Below, in pieces: positions 24,941 through 35,612 of a stretch of DNA of 64,000 nucleotides. Both the position numbers and the translations under genes were made by a program. The notes under the pieces were generated by a model. That model did not search any database. It was given only the letters and a program-made list of their open reading frames with translations, and was not told the origin of the DNA. Positions within the stretch are counted from its first letter, which is position 1, and the number at the start of each line of letters is the position of its first letter. Source of the DNA: Muraenolepis orangiensis (lineage: Eukaryota > Chordata > Actinopteri > Gadiformes > Muraenolepididae); NCBI GenBank assembly GCA_027704905.1, contig CM051015.1:12857969-12921968 (forward strand), written 5' to 3'.

Positions 24941-26120
24941 TTACCTTTAACATAAAATAAATGTATCTGTAAGTTCATTTAAGTTCAATAACGCTTTGTA
25001 CTTAATTAACCATGTTCACAAAACTAACATACAATAATCAGCAACATAAGAAGGATGGCACTGGAGCACTTATGACTGTAAATGCCTTTTTATTGAAGGT
25101 GCAAAGTAAAAAGACAAATTTTGATGTATACATCTTCAGTCCAGGACTCTGATGAAGATGTTGTATACATCTAAACTTTAGTCTTGGTTTGTACTTTGAA
25201 TAAAGAGGCATTTACAGTAAGAGCTGCACCAGTGCTGTCCCTCTTACCGTTGCGTGCTTCTGTGATGCACCGGACCTGCCTATACTGGGCTGATGCGGTG
25301 GAACTCCCTTTCTTCGATACAATAAGCAGCTTTTACTCTAAAACACAAACTTCAAGTCAACATTAAAAACAGGTTAACACAGATGATTGAAACACAAGTT
25401 ACTCTTTTATTAAGTAACAATCAAACATTTTCAAAGCAGGTGGCCCTTGCTTGGTGGGCCTTAAGATGAACAGTGCAATGGATTCAACAGTGCAAAAGAT
25501 TAACATTATTTTGAACAATGCAGTAAACATCCTATATATATAGGACTTGGAAATAAACTGTCCACCGCAGGGACGTGCAGAGGATCTTAGAGGGGCAGGG
25601 GCCCAAATTCATAAAAGGGCATGCTGGCAATTTCTGTAAATAATCCGACACGTTAAATATCATCACTGCTTGGTCACACACACGGACACACGCGTGACCA
25701 CATTGACTGTTTTCTTCTTTAACAGCTTGTTTCGTCTGGTTCCAAACTGAAAAGAGATGAGATAAAAAAGTTAGACAGGCTGCAATCTTTTTTAAAACCA
25801 CAGTATGAGAGGAGATTCAACGCTCATCAGGGACCAAATAGAAGCGCTTTACACAGTAGCGCGCAGTGTTGCCAGGTCTGCTGTAGGGTGACCACCAGTG
25901 GCGGCTGGCCCATAGGGGGCCGCCCCCCCTAAACCACACGCACAAACAAAATTAAAATATATATAAATTGTCAATATGTGTGTGTTTAAAATATGGAATG
26001 CACCCAGAAATCTGTGTAAAATAATTTGCTTTTCCTAGTACACTGCAGCTTTAAGGGCGCATTTGTATGATGAGGCGGGTCTCTGTAGCAGTTTAGCCAA
26101 TTGCTGATTCAAGATATAAA

Positions 26121-26278
<158 letters not shown>

Positions 26279-26280
26279 CC

Positions 26281-28185
26281 AAGGGGGGGGTCGCGATCGT
26301 GAAGTCCAACGGAGGGGGATCGTGAAGTCCAACGGAGGGGGGGGGAGGAGTGTCGCGATCGGGAAGTCCAACGGAGGGGGGGAGGGGGATCGTGAAGTCC
26401 AACGGAGGGGGGGGGAGGGGTGTCGCGATCGTTAAGTCCAACGGGGGGGGTCGCGATCGCGATCGTGAAGTCCAACGGGGGGGGGGATCGCGATCGTGAA
26501 GTCCAACGGAGGGGGGGGGGAGGGGTGTCGCGATCGGGAAGACCAACGGAGGGGGGGGGGGTCGCGATCGTGAAGTCCAACGGAGGGGGGGGAGGGGGAT
26601 CGTGAAGTCCAACGGAGGGGGGGGGGAGGGGTGTCGCGATCGGGAAGACCAACGGAGGGGGGGGGGGTCGCGATCGTGAAGTCCAACGGGGGGGGGGGAT
26701 CGCGATCGTGAAGTCCAACGGAGGGGGGGGGGAGGGGTGTCGCGATCGGGAAGACCAACGGAGGGGGGGGGGGTCGCGATCGTGAAGTCCAACGGAGGGG
26801 GGGGAGGGGGATCGTGAAGTCCAACGGGGGGGGGTCGCGATCGCGATCGTGAAGTCCAACGGGGGGGGGGGTCGCGATCGTGAAGTCCAACGGAGGGGGG
26901 GAGGGGGATCGTGAAGTCCAACGGAGGGGGGGGGAGGGGTGTCGCGATCGGGAAGTCCAACGGGGGGGGTCGCGATCGCGATCGTGAAGTCCAACGGAGG
27001 GGGATCGTGAAGTCCAACGGAGGGGGGGGGAGGGGTGTCGCGATCGGGAAGTCCAACGGGGGGTCGCGATCGCGATCGTGAAGTCCAACGGGGGGGGGTC
27101 GCGATCGTGAAGTCCAACGGAGGGGGGAGGGGGATCGTGAAGTCCAACGGAGGGGGGAGGGGGATCGTGAAGTCCAACGGAGGGGGGGGGAGGGGTGTCG
27201 CGATCGGGAAGACCAACGGAGGGGGGGGGGGTCGCGATCGTGAAGTCCAACGGGGGGGGGGGATCGCGATCGTGAAGTCCAACGGAGGGGGGGGGGAGGG
27301 GTGTCGCGATCGGGAAGACCAACGGAGGGGGGGGGGGTCGCGATCGTGAAGTCCAACGGAGGGGGGGGAGGGGGATCGTGAAGTCCAACGGAGGGGGGAG
27401 GGGGATCGTGAAGTCCAACGGAGGGGGGGGGAGGGGTGTCGCGATCGGGAAGACCAACGGAGGGGGGGGGGGTCGCGATCGTGAAGTCCAACGGGGGGGG
27501 GGGATCGCGATCGTGAAGTCCAACGGAGGGGGGGGGGAGGGGTGTCGCGATCGGGAAGACCAACGGAGGGGGGGGGGGTCGCGATCGTGAAGTCCAACGG
27601 AGGGGGGGGAGGGGGATCGTGAAGTCCAACGGAGGGGGGGGGGAGGGGTGTCGCGATCGTTAAGTCCAACGGGGGGGGGGTCGCGATCGCGATCGTGAAG
27701 TCCAACGGGGGGGGGGGTCGCGATCGTGAAGTCCAACGGAGGGGGGGAGGGGGATCGTGAAGTCCAACGGAGGGGGGGGGAGGGGTGTCGCGATCGGGAA
27801 GTCCAACGGGGGGGGTCGCGATCGCGATCGTGAAGTCCAACGGAGGGGGATCGTGAAGTCCAACGGAGGGGGGGGGGAGGGGTGTCGCGATCGGGAAGTC
27901 CAACGGGGGGTCGCGATCGCGATCGTGAAGTCCAACGGGGGGGGGTCGCGATCGTGAAGTCCAACGGAGGGGGGAGGGGGATCGTGAAGTCCAACGGAGG
28001 GGGGAGGGGGATCGTGAAGTCCAACGGAGGGGGGGGGAGGGGTGTCGCGATCGTTAAGTCCAACGGGGGGGGGTCGCGATCGCGATCGTGAAGTCCAACG
28101 GGGGGGGGGATCGCGATCGCGATCGTGAAGTCCAACGGGGGGGGGGATCGCGATCGTGAAGTCCAACGGGGGGGGGGGGGGGGTA
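26281..28185. repeat. G-run minisatellite array, about 1.9 kb
   Basis: Head-to-tail units of the form 'tcgcgatcgtgaagtccaac' followed by a G run of 6-14, with variants (double 'cgatcg', 'gggaagacc', 'gttaag'). Units group into longer repeated blocks; for example, the order of variants around 27180-27360 recurs around 27430-27610. No stop codon occurs in several minus-strand frames, which produces false 500-650-codon Pro/Arg/Asp/Ser frames. CpG-rich CGATCG palindromes alternate with quadruplex-capable G runs. Confidence 0.9.
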
Positions 28186-28592
28186 TAGCTGGTAAAATGG
28201 TATAGCCCCCCCCTGGTGAAAAATGCACCAGCCGCCACTGGTGACCAGTCCCGCATTTCGCGGGACAGTCCCGAAAATTGAATGTTTGTCCCGCATCCCG
28301 CGTGAACTGAACAATGTCCCGCATTTCAAAGATCATGGTAAAACACCAAAAAAGTAGGCCTAATAATAATAAAAATAAAAACATGCAATTTAGCGAAAGT
28401 TATTTAGTAGTACAGATAAAATGGATGATGCCAAGAAAAATAAACTCTGTATCAGACAGAGCGCTGCGGTGCCCCAGAGCGACGCAGTGAGCAGCACGTC
28501 ATTACGCTTGTTAAATAAAGAGACGTTTTAGAAGTACGTAAGTAGTACGTTTTATTGAACTGTAGAACACAACATAAACATATTAAAGTAGC

Positions 28593-28983
28593 CTACAGTC
28601 CTAATTCAAAGTAGCAACGGTAACTAAATAAAGGTAAAGGCTGCCCAGTGTGCCCTAACCCTAACCTAAAGCACACATCTAATCGTGTCGTAGGATAACA
28701 TTAAATGGCATATATAGCCTACACAACATATATAGCCTCCACAGCATATATAGCCTCCACAGCATATATAGCCTCCACAGCATATATAGCCTCCACAACA
28801 TATAGCCTACACAACATATATAGCCTACACAGCATATATAGCCTCCACAGCATATATAGCCTACACAACATTTAATGTTATCCTACGACACGATTAGATG
28901 TGTGCTTTAGGTTAGGGTTAGGGCACACTGGGCAGCCTTTACCTTTATTTAGTTACCGTTGCTACTTTGAATTACGACTGTAG
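28593..28983. repeat. Palindrome with 115-bp arms and a tandem-repeat loop
   Basis: Arms 28593-28707 and 28869-28983 are inverted copies with about one mismatch. The loop holds about nine 18-bp units of 'catatatagcctccacag' type. Each arm carries a short telomere-like CCCTAACCCTAACC stretch. Confidence 0.9.
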
Positions 28984-29431
28984 CGTCGCTTTGGCTGAAT
29001 CTACAAATGCATAAACTAACACTAAAACAACAACAACTGAAACACTAAACGCATTTAATGAGTAAGGTAAACACAATGACAAAATAAGGTTCTAAATCAA
29101 AGAATAACTTACCGGTTTCGGTACGATATTCTGTTCCCCAGCAGCATGGGTTAGTGCGGTGGAAAAGCAATGGCGGATCTTCACTTTGGAAAGAGAAGAT
29201 TACGTACGTGACGTCAGCACGTACGTGACGTCACGCGAGGCTGCTGTCAAATAATTTGAGTACAATGTACTGATATTCATTGATATTCATTAAGAAGTTA
29301 AGTATTGTTCACTTAAAGTTTGAAATGTGCTCAGATAACTCATACCGTTTGTGGTGAAATAATGTTTATGCATTTCTGAGGTCATACAACTCATATTATT
29401 TGACAGACTTTCACTGTTCGGTTTTACAGTG

Positions 29432-30340
29432 TGGACATTATTAAAAAAAGGCCGTCCAACGCCTGACAATCTTGAGCTGAATCAAGTTGTTAAAGCAGGC
29501 TATGTTTGCCATTTTCAGGCTAGCAACTGGGAAAGATACCCGTGGCTAACGGGCTCTACTAGCCACAAGAGGCTCTACTGATGGGAGTGCTTGCTATTTG
29601 GGACCGACCAGGGCATGGAATTGGAAAGGCAACTTATTTTGGATCTGAAAAGCGATCAGCTTTATGACCGGGTGGTCAAACAATTCATCCAGAAGGACAG
29701 GAGAATGGATTTGGTCTTCAAGTGAACATCATTGGTGAGTGAGACTCATTTGTCTTTGCTGGTTTTGTCGCAGTGTTGCGTCTCGTTGAGCTGGTTGTTG
29801 CATTTTGTTTCCACACACTTGTTGACTGATTAGTTAATGGCTGTCTTGGGTTTGTTAAGAATTGTTGTGCATTTGAATTGAGAGTTTTGACTTTGATCTT
29901 TCTTTGCATCGCTTAACTTGAAAAGACTTAACGTAACTAAGAGTTACAAAACCACGATCAATAATCACCAATTTGCATATGTCTTGTCATTAGCACTTTC
30001 ACCTTTTCACTTTCATTTTGACAGGTGTAAGTGCTAATGACAAGACATATGCCAGAGACATTTGGTGATTATTGATCGCTATTTTTGAACTTAAAGTTCC
30101 AAAGTTACGTTAAGCCTTTTCTCGTGAAGCGTGTTAGACCGTCCCTTTAATCGATAGCCTGTGTGTGGTGGTCTGTGTTGGTCTGTTACTTCACTACATG
30201 GACACTGCTTTACAACTATGGTCAACTTGGAAATTGGCTGCGATAATCTGATCTGCCTAAATGAGATAAGGCATAAAGTGACTCCTCCGTGACGTCCGTC
30301 TGACTAGAAAAACTGAATTTTCGAATGGGAGTGGAGGTGG
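29432..30340 (+). mobile_element. ZMYM/hAT-like remnant copy 2, 3' part
   Basis: Resumes the copy 2 remnant at 'tggacattatt' and matches about 10093-11090, including the same in-frame TGA codons and hairpin arms. Interrupted at its far end by 'cagtggcggctcg'. Confidence 0.7.
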
Positions 30341-30763
30341 CAGTGGCGGCTCGTCCATAGGGGCGCAGGGGCGCCGCCCCACCTGGTTGAGAGAGGAAAA
30401 AATATATATATATAAAATTGTGTTTTTTGATTTGAGATTTTTTGACCCCTAAAAATAAACTAAACATGTTTAAAATGAATAATAATTACTCATTTTAAGT
30501 ATGTTTGTGTTTAAAATGCACAATAACGTTAATATAGCAAATATAAATCATTGTTTTGTGCGTGCTATTCTCCCCCCTTGTTTGTCATTGACGTCACTCT
30601 CATAGAAATCTAGTACCTACCTCCAAACCTGGGCGCAAGACCGGTGCGCCCAGGAACTCATTGGCAAGCGGCCAATGAAAATGGATCAAGCAAATAAATG
30701 TAGCCTATCAAGGGTCCTAAATACGATCTGTGGGGGCGCATATTCTTGCGCCCGAACAAAGAA

Positions 30764-30870
30764 ACCAGTCACGCATGCGCCACTCAAATTGAGTGGCGCA
30801 TGCGTGAGCAAATTGAGTGGCGCATGCGTGAATGCGTGAGCAAAGAAACCAGTCACGCATGCGCCACTCA
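30764..30870. repeat. Clustered direct and inverted repeat around 'cgcatgcgccactcaa'
   Basis: Four copies of a 17-20-bp word occur in alternating orientation (forward, reverse, reverse, forward) within about 105 bp, making nested hairpins. Confidence 0.75.
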
Positions 30871-31636
30871 ATTGTAGCCTAGTTGAACCTTATTTGTAAA
30901 GCCTGTACTGCTCTGCTCTCAGTTCGCGTCTTGCTGTCTGAGGAGAGGTAGGTTTTTGTTGTCCCGGTTATAGTTTTACATTTATTTTTATTGTGGACGA
31001 TGTAAACGTAAAGTAAAGGGGATAAGAAATGTTGGTCTTGCTGTATAAACATGCAGCTTGTGTCATTTGTATGTAAACGGTGTGGATTCTGGTTTTGTAA
31101 GTTTATCGTGGACACGTGCTTCCCCAATGCTAGCTACAGGGTCCTCCGTGTGTTTGTCTGCTAATATAGGCTGTGGTCGAATATATTAAGCATTTGTATT
31201 TTATTTAATTAGTTTAATTCAGAAGCATTTGTTAATGAGTCAGTTCGCGTCTTGCTGTCTGAGGAGAGAATAGTTGTATAGTTATAGTTGTGTAGTTCTT
31301 GTATAGTTAGTATAGCATAGGTACATAGATTAAACTGTATATCGTATAGTAGTGTAGTGTACATAGGACCCAGTACCTTTTAATTTGTAAGCTTAACATT
31401 GTATTGCATTTTATCTCAGGACTTGTATCAGGTCTATTTTATTATCTTCTATTTTGTTCTAATTACTTTTACACAATCGAATGTAAGACCATATTTAGGT
31501 ATTATTTTTGATGGCACACTGGGTAGTCTAATATAAGACCATATTTTTTTCTTACGTTTATTTTCTACTAGGTATTACTGTGTTCATAATTGCTAATTGA
31601 AGCACACCATATAATAAATGTTCTTTCACCATAAGT

Positions 31637-34600
31637 TTCAAGTTTGTTTATTATTTGTCACAACAAAATACAGAATACTTTATGATGAAATGCTTGTTTC
31701 TGTATGAGAAATTAAGCAGTAAGTAAATGAGGATGAGCACCCCAGTCTGACGGACACAACGGTAACAGACCCAGGCAACGGACAAACGACTATGAGCAAG
31801 CAGTGTACATGCGGTAAAGTCTGCAAGAACATCCATGGCTTAAAGATCCACCGAGCGAGGATGAAGTGCCCGTTGGGAGCAGAAGCAACACAACGCACAG
31901 GTGTTACACCTGGTGAGACGCAGGAGGTGCCAGGCCCGGAGTCACCCCATAGTGCCCAGAACCTCCAAGTGTTGCAGACAACTCCCTCGAGCATCAAGTC
32001 TGACAGGAGGCGGATCAAATGGCCTGCAGCTAGCATGACCTCACTCTGGAAGCAGTTCGATGACGATGTCGACCAAATTCTGGAGGCAATGGCGAAGGGA
32101 GAGGCCGACAGGAAGCTACAAGCTATGACAACAATCATTGTCAGCATCGCAGCTGAACGGTTCGGCGAGGAGGAGAAGAAAAGCTCTGGAACATCTTACT
32201 CAAAGAATCAAAGAGCTGTAAGGATCCACAACATCAGAAAGGAGATGAAAGTGCTGAAGTCCCAGTACAAGGCGGCAGGAGAAGAGGAACGCACTGGCCT
32301 AGCCCAGCTAATGTGCATCCTTCGGAAAAACATCAGAGTTCTCCGCCGGGCCGAGTGGCATCGGAGGCGGTGGCGCGAGAGAGCACGTAAACGTGCTGCT
32401 TTCATCGCTAACCCCTTCAAGTTCACTAAGGATTTGCTGGGGCAGAAGCGCAGTGGCAAACTGGCCTCCTCGCAGGATGACATAGACCAACATCTGAAGC
32501 AGACGTACAGCGACCCCGCAAGAGAGCAGGAGTTGGGAGAGTGTAACAACCTCATAGACCCCCCTGAACCAGAAGTGCAGTTAGACATGTCGGAGCTGCA
32601 GCTAAAGGAAGTCAGGGAGGTTGTCCGCAAAGCAAGGGCAAGCTCTGCTCCAGGACCGAGTGGCACTTCATACAAAGTGTATAAGTACTGTCCCAAACTC
32701 CTGCTGCGTCTGTGGTACATCTTGCGAGTCTTCTGGAGAAGGGGGAGGATCCCTGATCAATGGAGAGTGGCTGAAGGGGTATGGATCAAGAAGGAGGAAA
32801 ACTCCACTCAGCTAGACCAGTTCCGCATCATCTCCCTGCTGTGTGTTGAGGCAAAGGTTTTCTTCAGCGCTGTTTCCAAACGGCTGTGTACCTACCTGGC
32901 AGAGAACAACTACATCGATACATCTGTCCAGAAAGGTGGCATTTCAGGAATGCCAGGATGTCTGGAGCATACCGGTGTGGTGACACAGCTTATTCGGGAG
33001 GCCAGAGAGAACAAGGGCAACCTGTCAGTGCTGTGGCTTGACCTGGAGAATGCATTCGGCTCCATTCCACACAAGCTGGTTCAGTTCACTTTGACAAAAC
33101 ATCATGTCCCAAGCAGGTGTAGAGACCTCATTGCTGATTATTACAGCAATTTCAAGATGAGGGTCTCTTCAGGAGAAATAACATCCAGTTGGCACAAGGT
33201 GGAGATCGGTATCATCACAGGGTGTACTATCTCTGTGACATTGTTCTCCCTAGCCATGAACATGCTCACTAAGTCTGCTGAGCCAGAGTGCAGAGGGCCC
33301 CGCACAAATTCCGGACAACGGCAACCACCCATCAGGGCATTCATGGATGACCTCACAGTCATGACAGAATCAGTCCCAGGCTGCCGGTGGATTCTGAAGG
33401 GGCTTGAAGAGCTGGTGGAGTGGGCCCGGATGCGTTTCAAACCCGCCAAATCCAGATCAATGGTGCTGAGGAAAGGGAAGGTGGTGGACAAGTTCCGGTT
33501 TAACATCGCAGACACAGCCATCCCATCTATCTCAGAGAAGCCAGTCAAGAGCTTGGGAAAAGTTTTTGACTGCTCTCTGAGAGACACAACATCTATCCAG
33601 TCGACCTGCACTGAGTTGGATGGCTGGCTGAAATCCGTGGACAAGTCAGGCCTACCTGGGAAGTTTAAAGCCTGGGTCTACCAACATGGCATTCTTCCCA
33701 GGATTCTGTGGCCCCTCCTTGTCTATGCGGTCCCTATCTCAACAGTTGAGACCCTAGAGAGGAGGGTCAGCAACCACCTCCGGAGATGGCTTGGGTTACC
33801 AAGGAGCCTGAGCAGCATTGCACTCTACGGGAACACCAACAAGCTGCAACTGCCTTTCAAATCCTTGGAGGAGGAATTCAAGGTAACTAGAGCCAGAGAA
33901 GTGGTTCAATACAGGGACTCAAGTGATCCGAAGGTGGCTAAAGCAGGGATCCAAGTGAGGACTGGCAGGAAATGGAGGGCAGAGGAAGCAGTTCAAGAGG
34001 CAGAGGCAAGGCTGCGTCACAAGAGCCTGGTGGGAGTGGTCACACGAGGTCGAGCTGGGCTAGGATCCTTTCCAACTCCCCAAATGAACACCAGGGGGAA
34101 GGAAGGGCGCCGTCTTGTTCAGGAGGAGGTGAGAGCAGCAGTGGAGGAGACAAGAACCTGCAAGGCAGTGGGAATGAAGCAACAGGGAGCTTGGACGAGA
34201 TGGGAGAATGCGGTTGAGAGGAAAGTGACCTGGGCTGAGCTTTGGAAAGCCGAGCCTCACCGCATCAAATTCCTAATCCAGGCAGTGTATGATGTGCTTC
34301 CAAGCCCGTCAAATCTGCACACATGGGGCATAGCAGAGACACCAGCATGCCCATTGTGTTCCAAGCGAGGAACCCTGGAACACATCCTCAGTTGCTGTAC
34401 AAGGGCACTTGGAGATGGACGGTACAGGTGGAGGCATGACCAAGTCCTGAAGACCATTGCTGAAGCCATCAGCGCAGGACTGGCGTGGTCAAAGCAGTTC
34501 CGACACTCCAAGGACACCATCGCCTTTGTCAGAGCTGGGGACAAGCCAACTTCTGCCAGAAAAACATCTGCAGGCATCCTGACGTCTGCAAGAGACTGGC

Positions 34601-35230
34601 AGTTGTTGGTGGACCTTGAACATCAGCTGAAGTTCCCCAGCCATATTGCAGTCACCACCCTGCGACCAGACATTGTTCTTGTGTCTGAGTCCACCAAGCA
34701 AGCTGTGCTGCTGGAGCTGACAGTCCCGTGGGAAGATCGCTTGGAAGAAGCCTTTGAAAGGAAGCTCTCCAAGTACGCAGGACTGGTCAGCGACTGTCAG
34801 CAGGCTGGTTGGAGAGCAAGGTGTTTCCCGGTGGAAGTTGGATGCAGAGGATTCGCAGCCCGTTCCTTGGTCAGAGCCTTCAGCAGTTTAGGCATCGAGG
34901 GAGTGAGAAAGAGGAGAGCCATCCGCAGTACCACCGATGCGGCAGAGAGGGCCTCAAGATGGTTGTGGCTCAAAAGAGGGGAGCCATGGAGTCATGGTAG
35001 CTAGCTAGCCATCTGGACACAAGCTGGGGTCTGATCAGCCCCGGCTGGGTCACCTGGAGGAGGGCGTATGATGTTGCGAGACCCGAAACGTCCTATGATT
35101 CCAGGAACATCACTGAAGATGTGTCCAGACTAGGCATCAGTAGATGTATGTACACAGCAATGAATGTTCAGTCAATATACATATATACAATACAGAGTAG
35201 AATGAGTAACAGTGAGGTTTATATTTATAT
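31637..35230 (+). mobile_element. RLE-type non-LTR retrotransposon (R2-like group), apparently intact ORF
   Basis: A 1070-codon frame is preceded by about 150 bp and followed by an untranslated tail of about 200 bp (with 'acccgaaacgtcctatgatt'). No long terminal repeats are visible. Exact ends are uncertain because I found no clear target duplication or A-tail. Confidence 0.7.
31792..35004 (+). CDS. Reverse transcriptase/endonuclease polyprotein of a non-LTR retrotransposon
   Basis: The 1070-aa product would copy its own RNA into DNA at a nick made by its own nuclease. An N-terminal Cys/His finger (CTCGKVCKNIHGLKIHRARM, residues 6-25, then Lys-Cys) is followed by a basic region. The RT domain lies at about residues 270-600: APGPSG loop, motif A WLDLENAFGSIPH with D417, motif C FMDDL with D519 and D520. 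After the RT come a Cys/His knuckle (CPLCSKRGTLEHILSCC from C853) and a PD-(D/E)XK-like endonuclease (RPDIVL at 958, LELTVPWE with E975). This order of finger, RT, knuckle and restriction-like endonuclease defines the R2/R4/NeSL/Hero group. A Hero-like assignment is my guess. There is no stop or frameshift, unlike nearly all other mobile sequences here, suggesting recent insertion. Confidence 0.85.
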   Translation: MSKQCTCGKVCKNIHGLKIHRARMKCPLGAEATQRTGVTPGETQEVPGPESPHSAQNLQVLQTTPSSIKSDRRRIKWPAASMTSLWKQFDDDVDQILEAMAKGEADRKLQAMTTIIVSIAAERFGEEEKKSSGTSYSKNQRAVRIHNIRKEMKVLKSQYKAAGEEERTGLAQLMCILRKNIRVLRRAEWHRRRWRERARKRAAFIANPFKFTKDLLGQKRSGKLASSQDDIDQHLKQTYSDPAREQELGECNNLIDPPEPEVQLDMSELQLKEVREVVRKARASSAPGPSGTSYKVYKYCPKLLLRLWYILRVFWRRGRIPDQWRVAEGVWIKKEENSTQLDQFRIISLLCVEAKVFFSAVSKRLCTYLAENNYIDTSVQKGGISGMPGCLEHTGVVTQLIREARENKGNLSVLWLDLENAFGSIPHKLVQFTLTKHHVPSRCRDLIADYYSNFKMRVSSGEITSSWHKVEIGIITGCTISVTLFSLAMNMLTKSAEPECRGPRTNSGQRQPPIRAFMDDLTVMTESVPGCRWILKGLEELVEWARMRFKPAKSRSMVLRKGKVVDKFRFNIADTAIPSISEKPVKSLGKVFDCSLRDTTSIQSTCTELDGWLKSVDKSGLPGKFKAWVYQHGILPRILWPLLVYAVPISTVETLERRVSNHLRRWLGLPRSLSSIALYGNTNKLQLPFKSLEEEFKVTRAREVVQYRDSSDPKVAKAGIQVRTGRKWRAEEAVQEAEARLRHKSLVGVVTRGRAGLGSFPTPQMNTRGKEGRRLVQEEVRAAVEETRTCKAVGMKQQGAWTRWENAVERKVTWAELWKAEPHRIKFLIQAVYDVLPSPSNLHTWGIAETPACPLCSKRGTLEHILSCCTRALGDGRYRWRHDQVLKTIAEAISAGLAWSKQFRHSKDTIAFVRAGDKPTSARKTSAGILTSARDWQLLVDLEHQLKFPSHIAVTTLRPDIVLVSESTKQAVLLELTVPWEDRLEEAFERKLSKYAGLVSDCQQAGWRARCFPVEVGCRGFAARSLVRAFSSLGIEGVRKRRAIRSTTDAAERASRWLWLKRGEPWSHGS

Positions 35231-35459
35231 TATGTATAGTTTTTTATTTTTAATTCGCCCTCTCGGTCGTTTACATGGAGAAATGGCGCCACCGTCTGGG
35301 AAAATGCGGTATTGCACAGCAGATATGATTAAAAAAATTGCGAATTTTTTACCCCCTGCGCCCCTCCTACTTCGGATGTCACCGGCCGCCACTGAGCAGC
35401 TCGCTAAACAGATTATAAATACAAAGCTGGTTGGCAACACGGGAAAGATTTATAAAGTC

Positions 35460-35612
35460 GAACTTACCAGGACCAGAGTGACAGCAGCGGATCATCCAGT
35501 TTGTTATCGATTAGCTCCTCATATCGTCCAGTTTGTTATCGATTAGCTCCTCGTATCGTCCAGTTTGTTATCGATTAGCTCCTCGGTCCTGTCACCCGCT
35601 GAAGACATCTCG
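35460..35612 (-). pseudogene. Exon-like fragment disrupted by a 32-bp triplication
   Basis: On the minus strand an ATG at about 35610 opens MSSAGDRTEELIDNKLDD and leads to a good donor (CTG|gtaagttcg) at about 35465. Three copies of a 32-bp unit (about 35496-35588) shift the frame and bring in TAA. With one unit the frame would stay open to the donor. I do not recognise the protein; it may be the first exon of a transposase or a displaced host gene. Confidence 0.35.

Larger units (their letters stand above)
30341..35394. mobile_element. Block bounded by hAT-type ends, containing a non-LTR element
   Basis: Starts CAGTGGCGGCTCGTCC and ends GGCCGGCCGCCACTG orientation-wise (35380-35394), like hAT termini. 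The 8-bp flanks do not match (ggaggtgg against agcagctc), so either the two ends belong to different insertions or rearrangement followed. A repeated segment 'cagttcgcgtcttgctgtct' occurs at 30919 and 31241. Confidence 0.45.

Noticed and set aside
28660..28930. CCCTAACCCTAACC as an interstitial telomere
   Set aside because: Only two units per arm and part of a longer palindrome inside a transposon; too short to claim telomeric origin.
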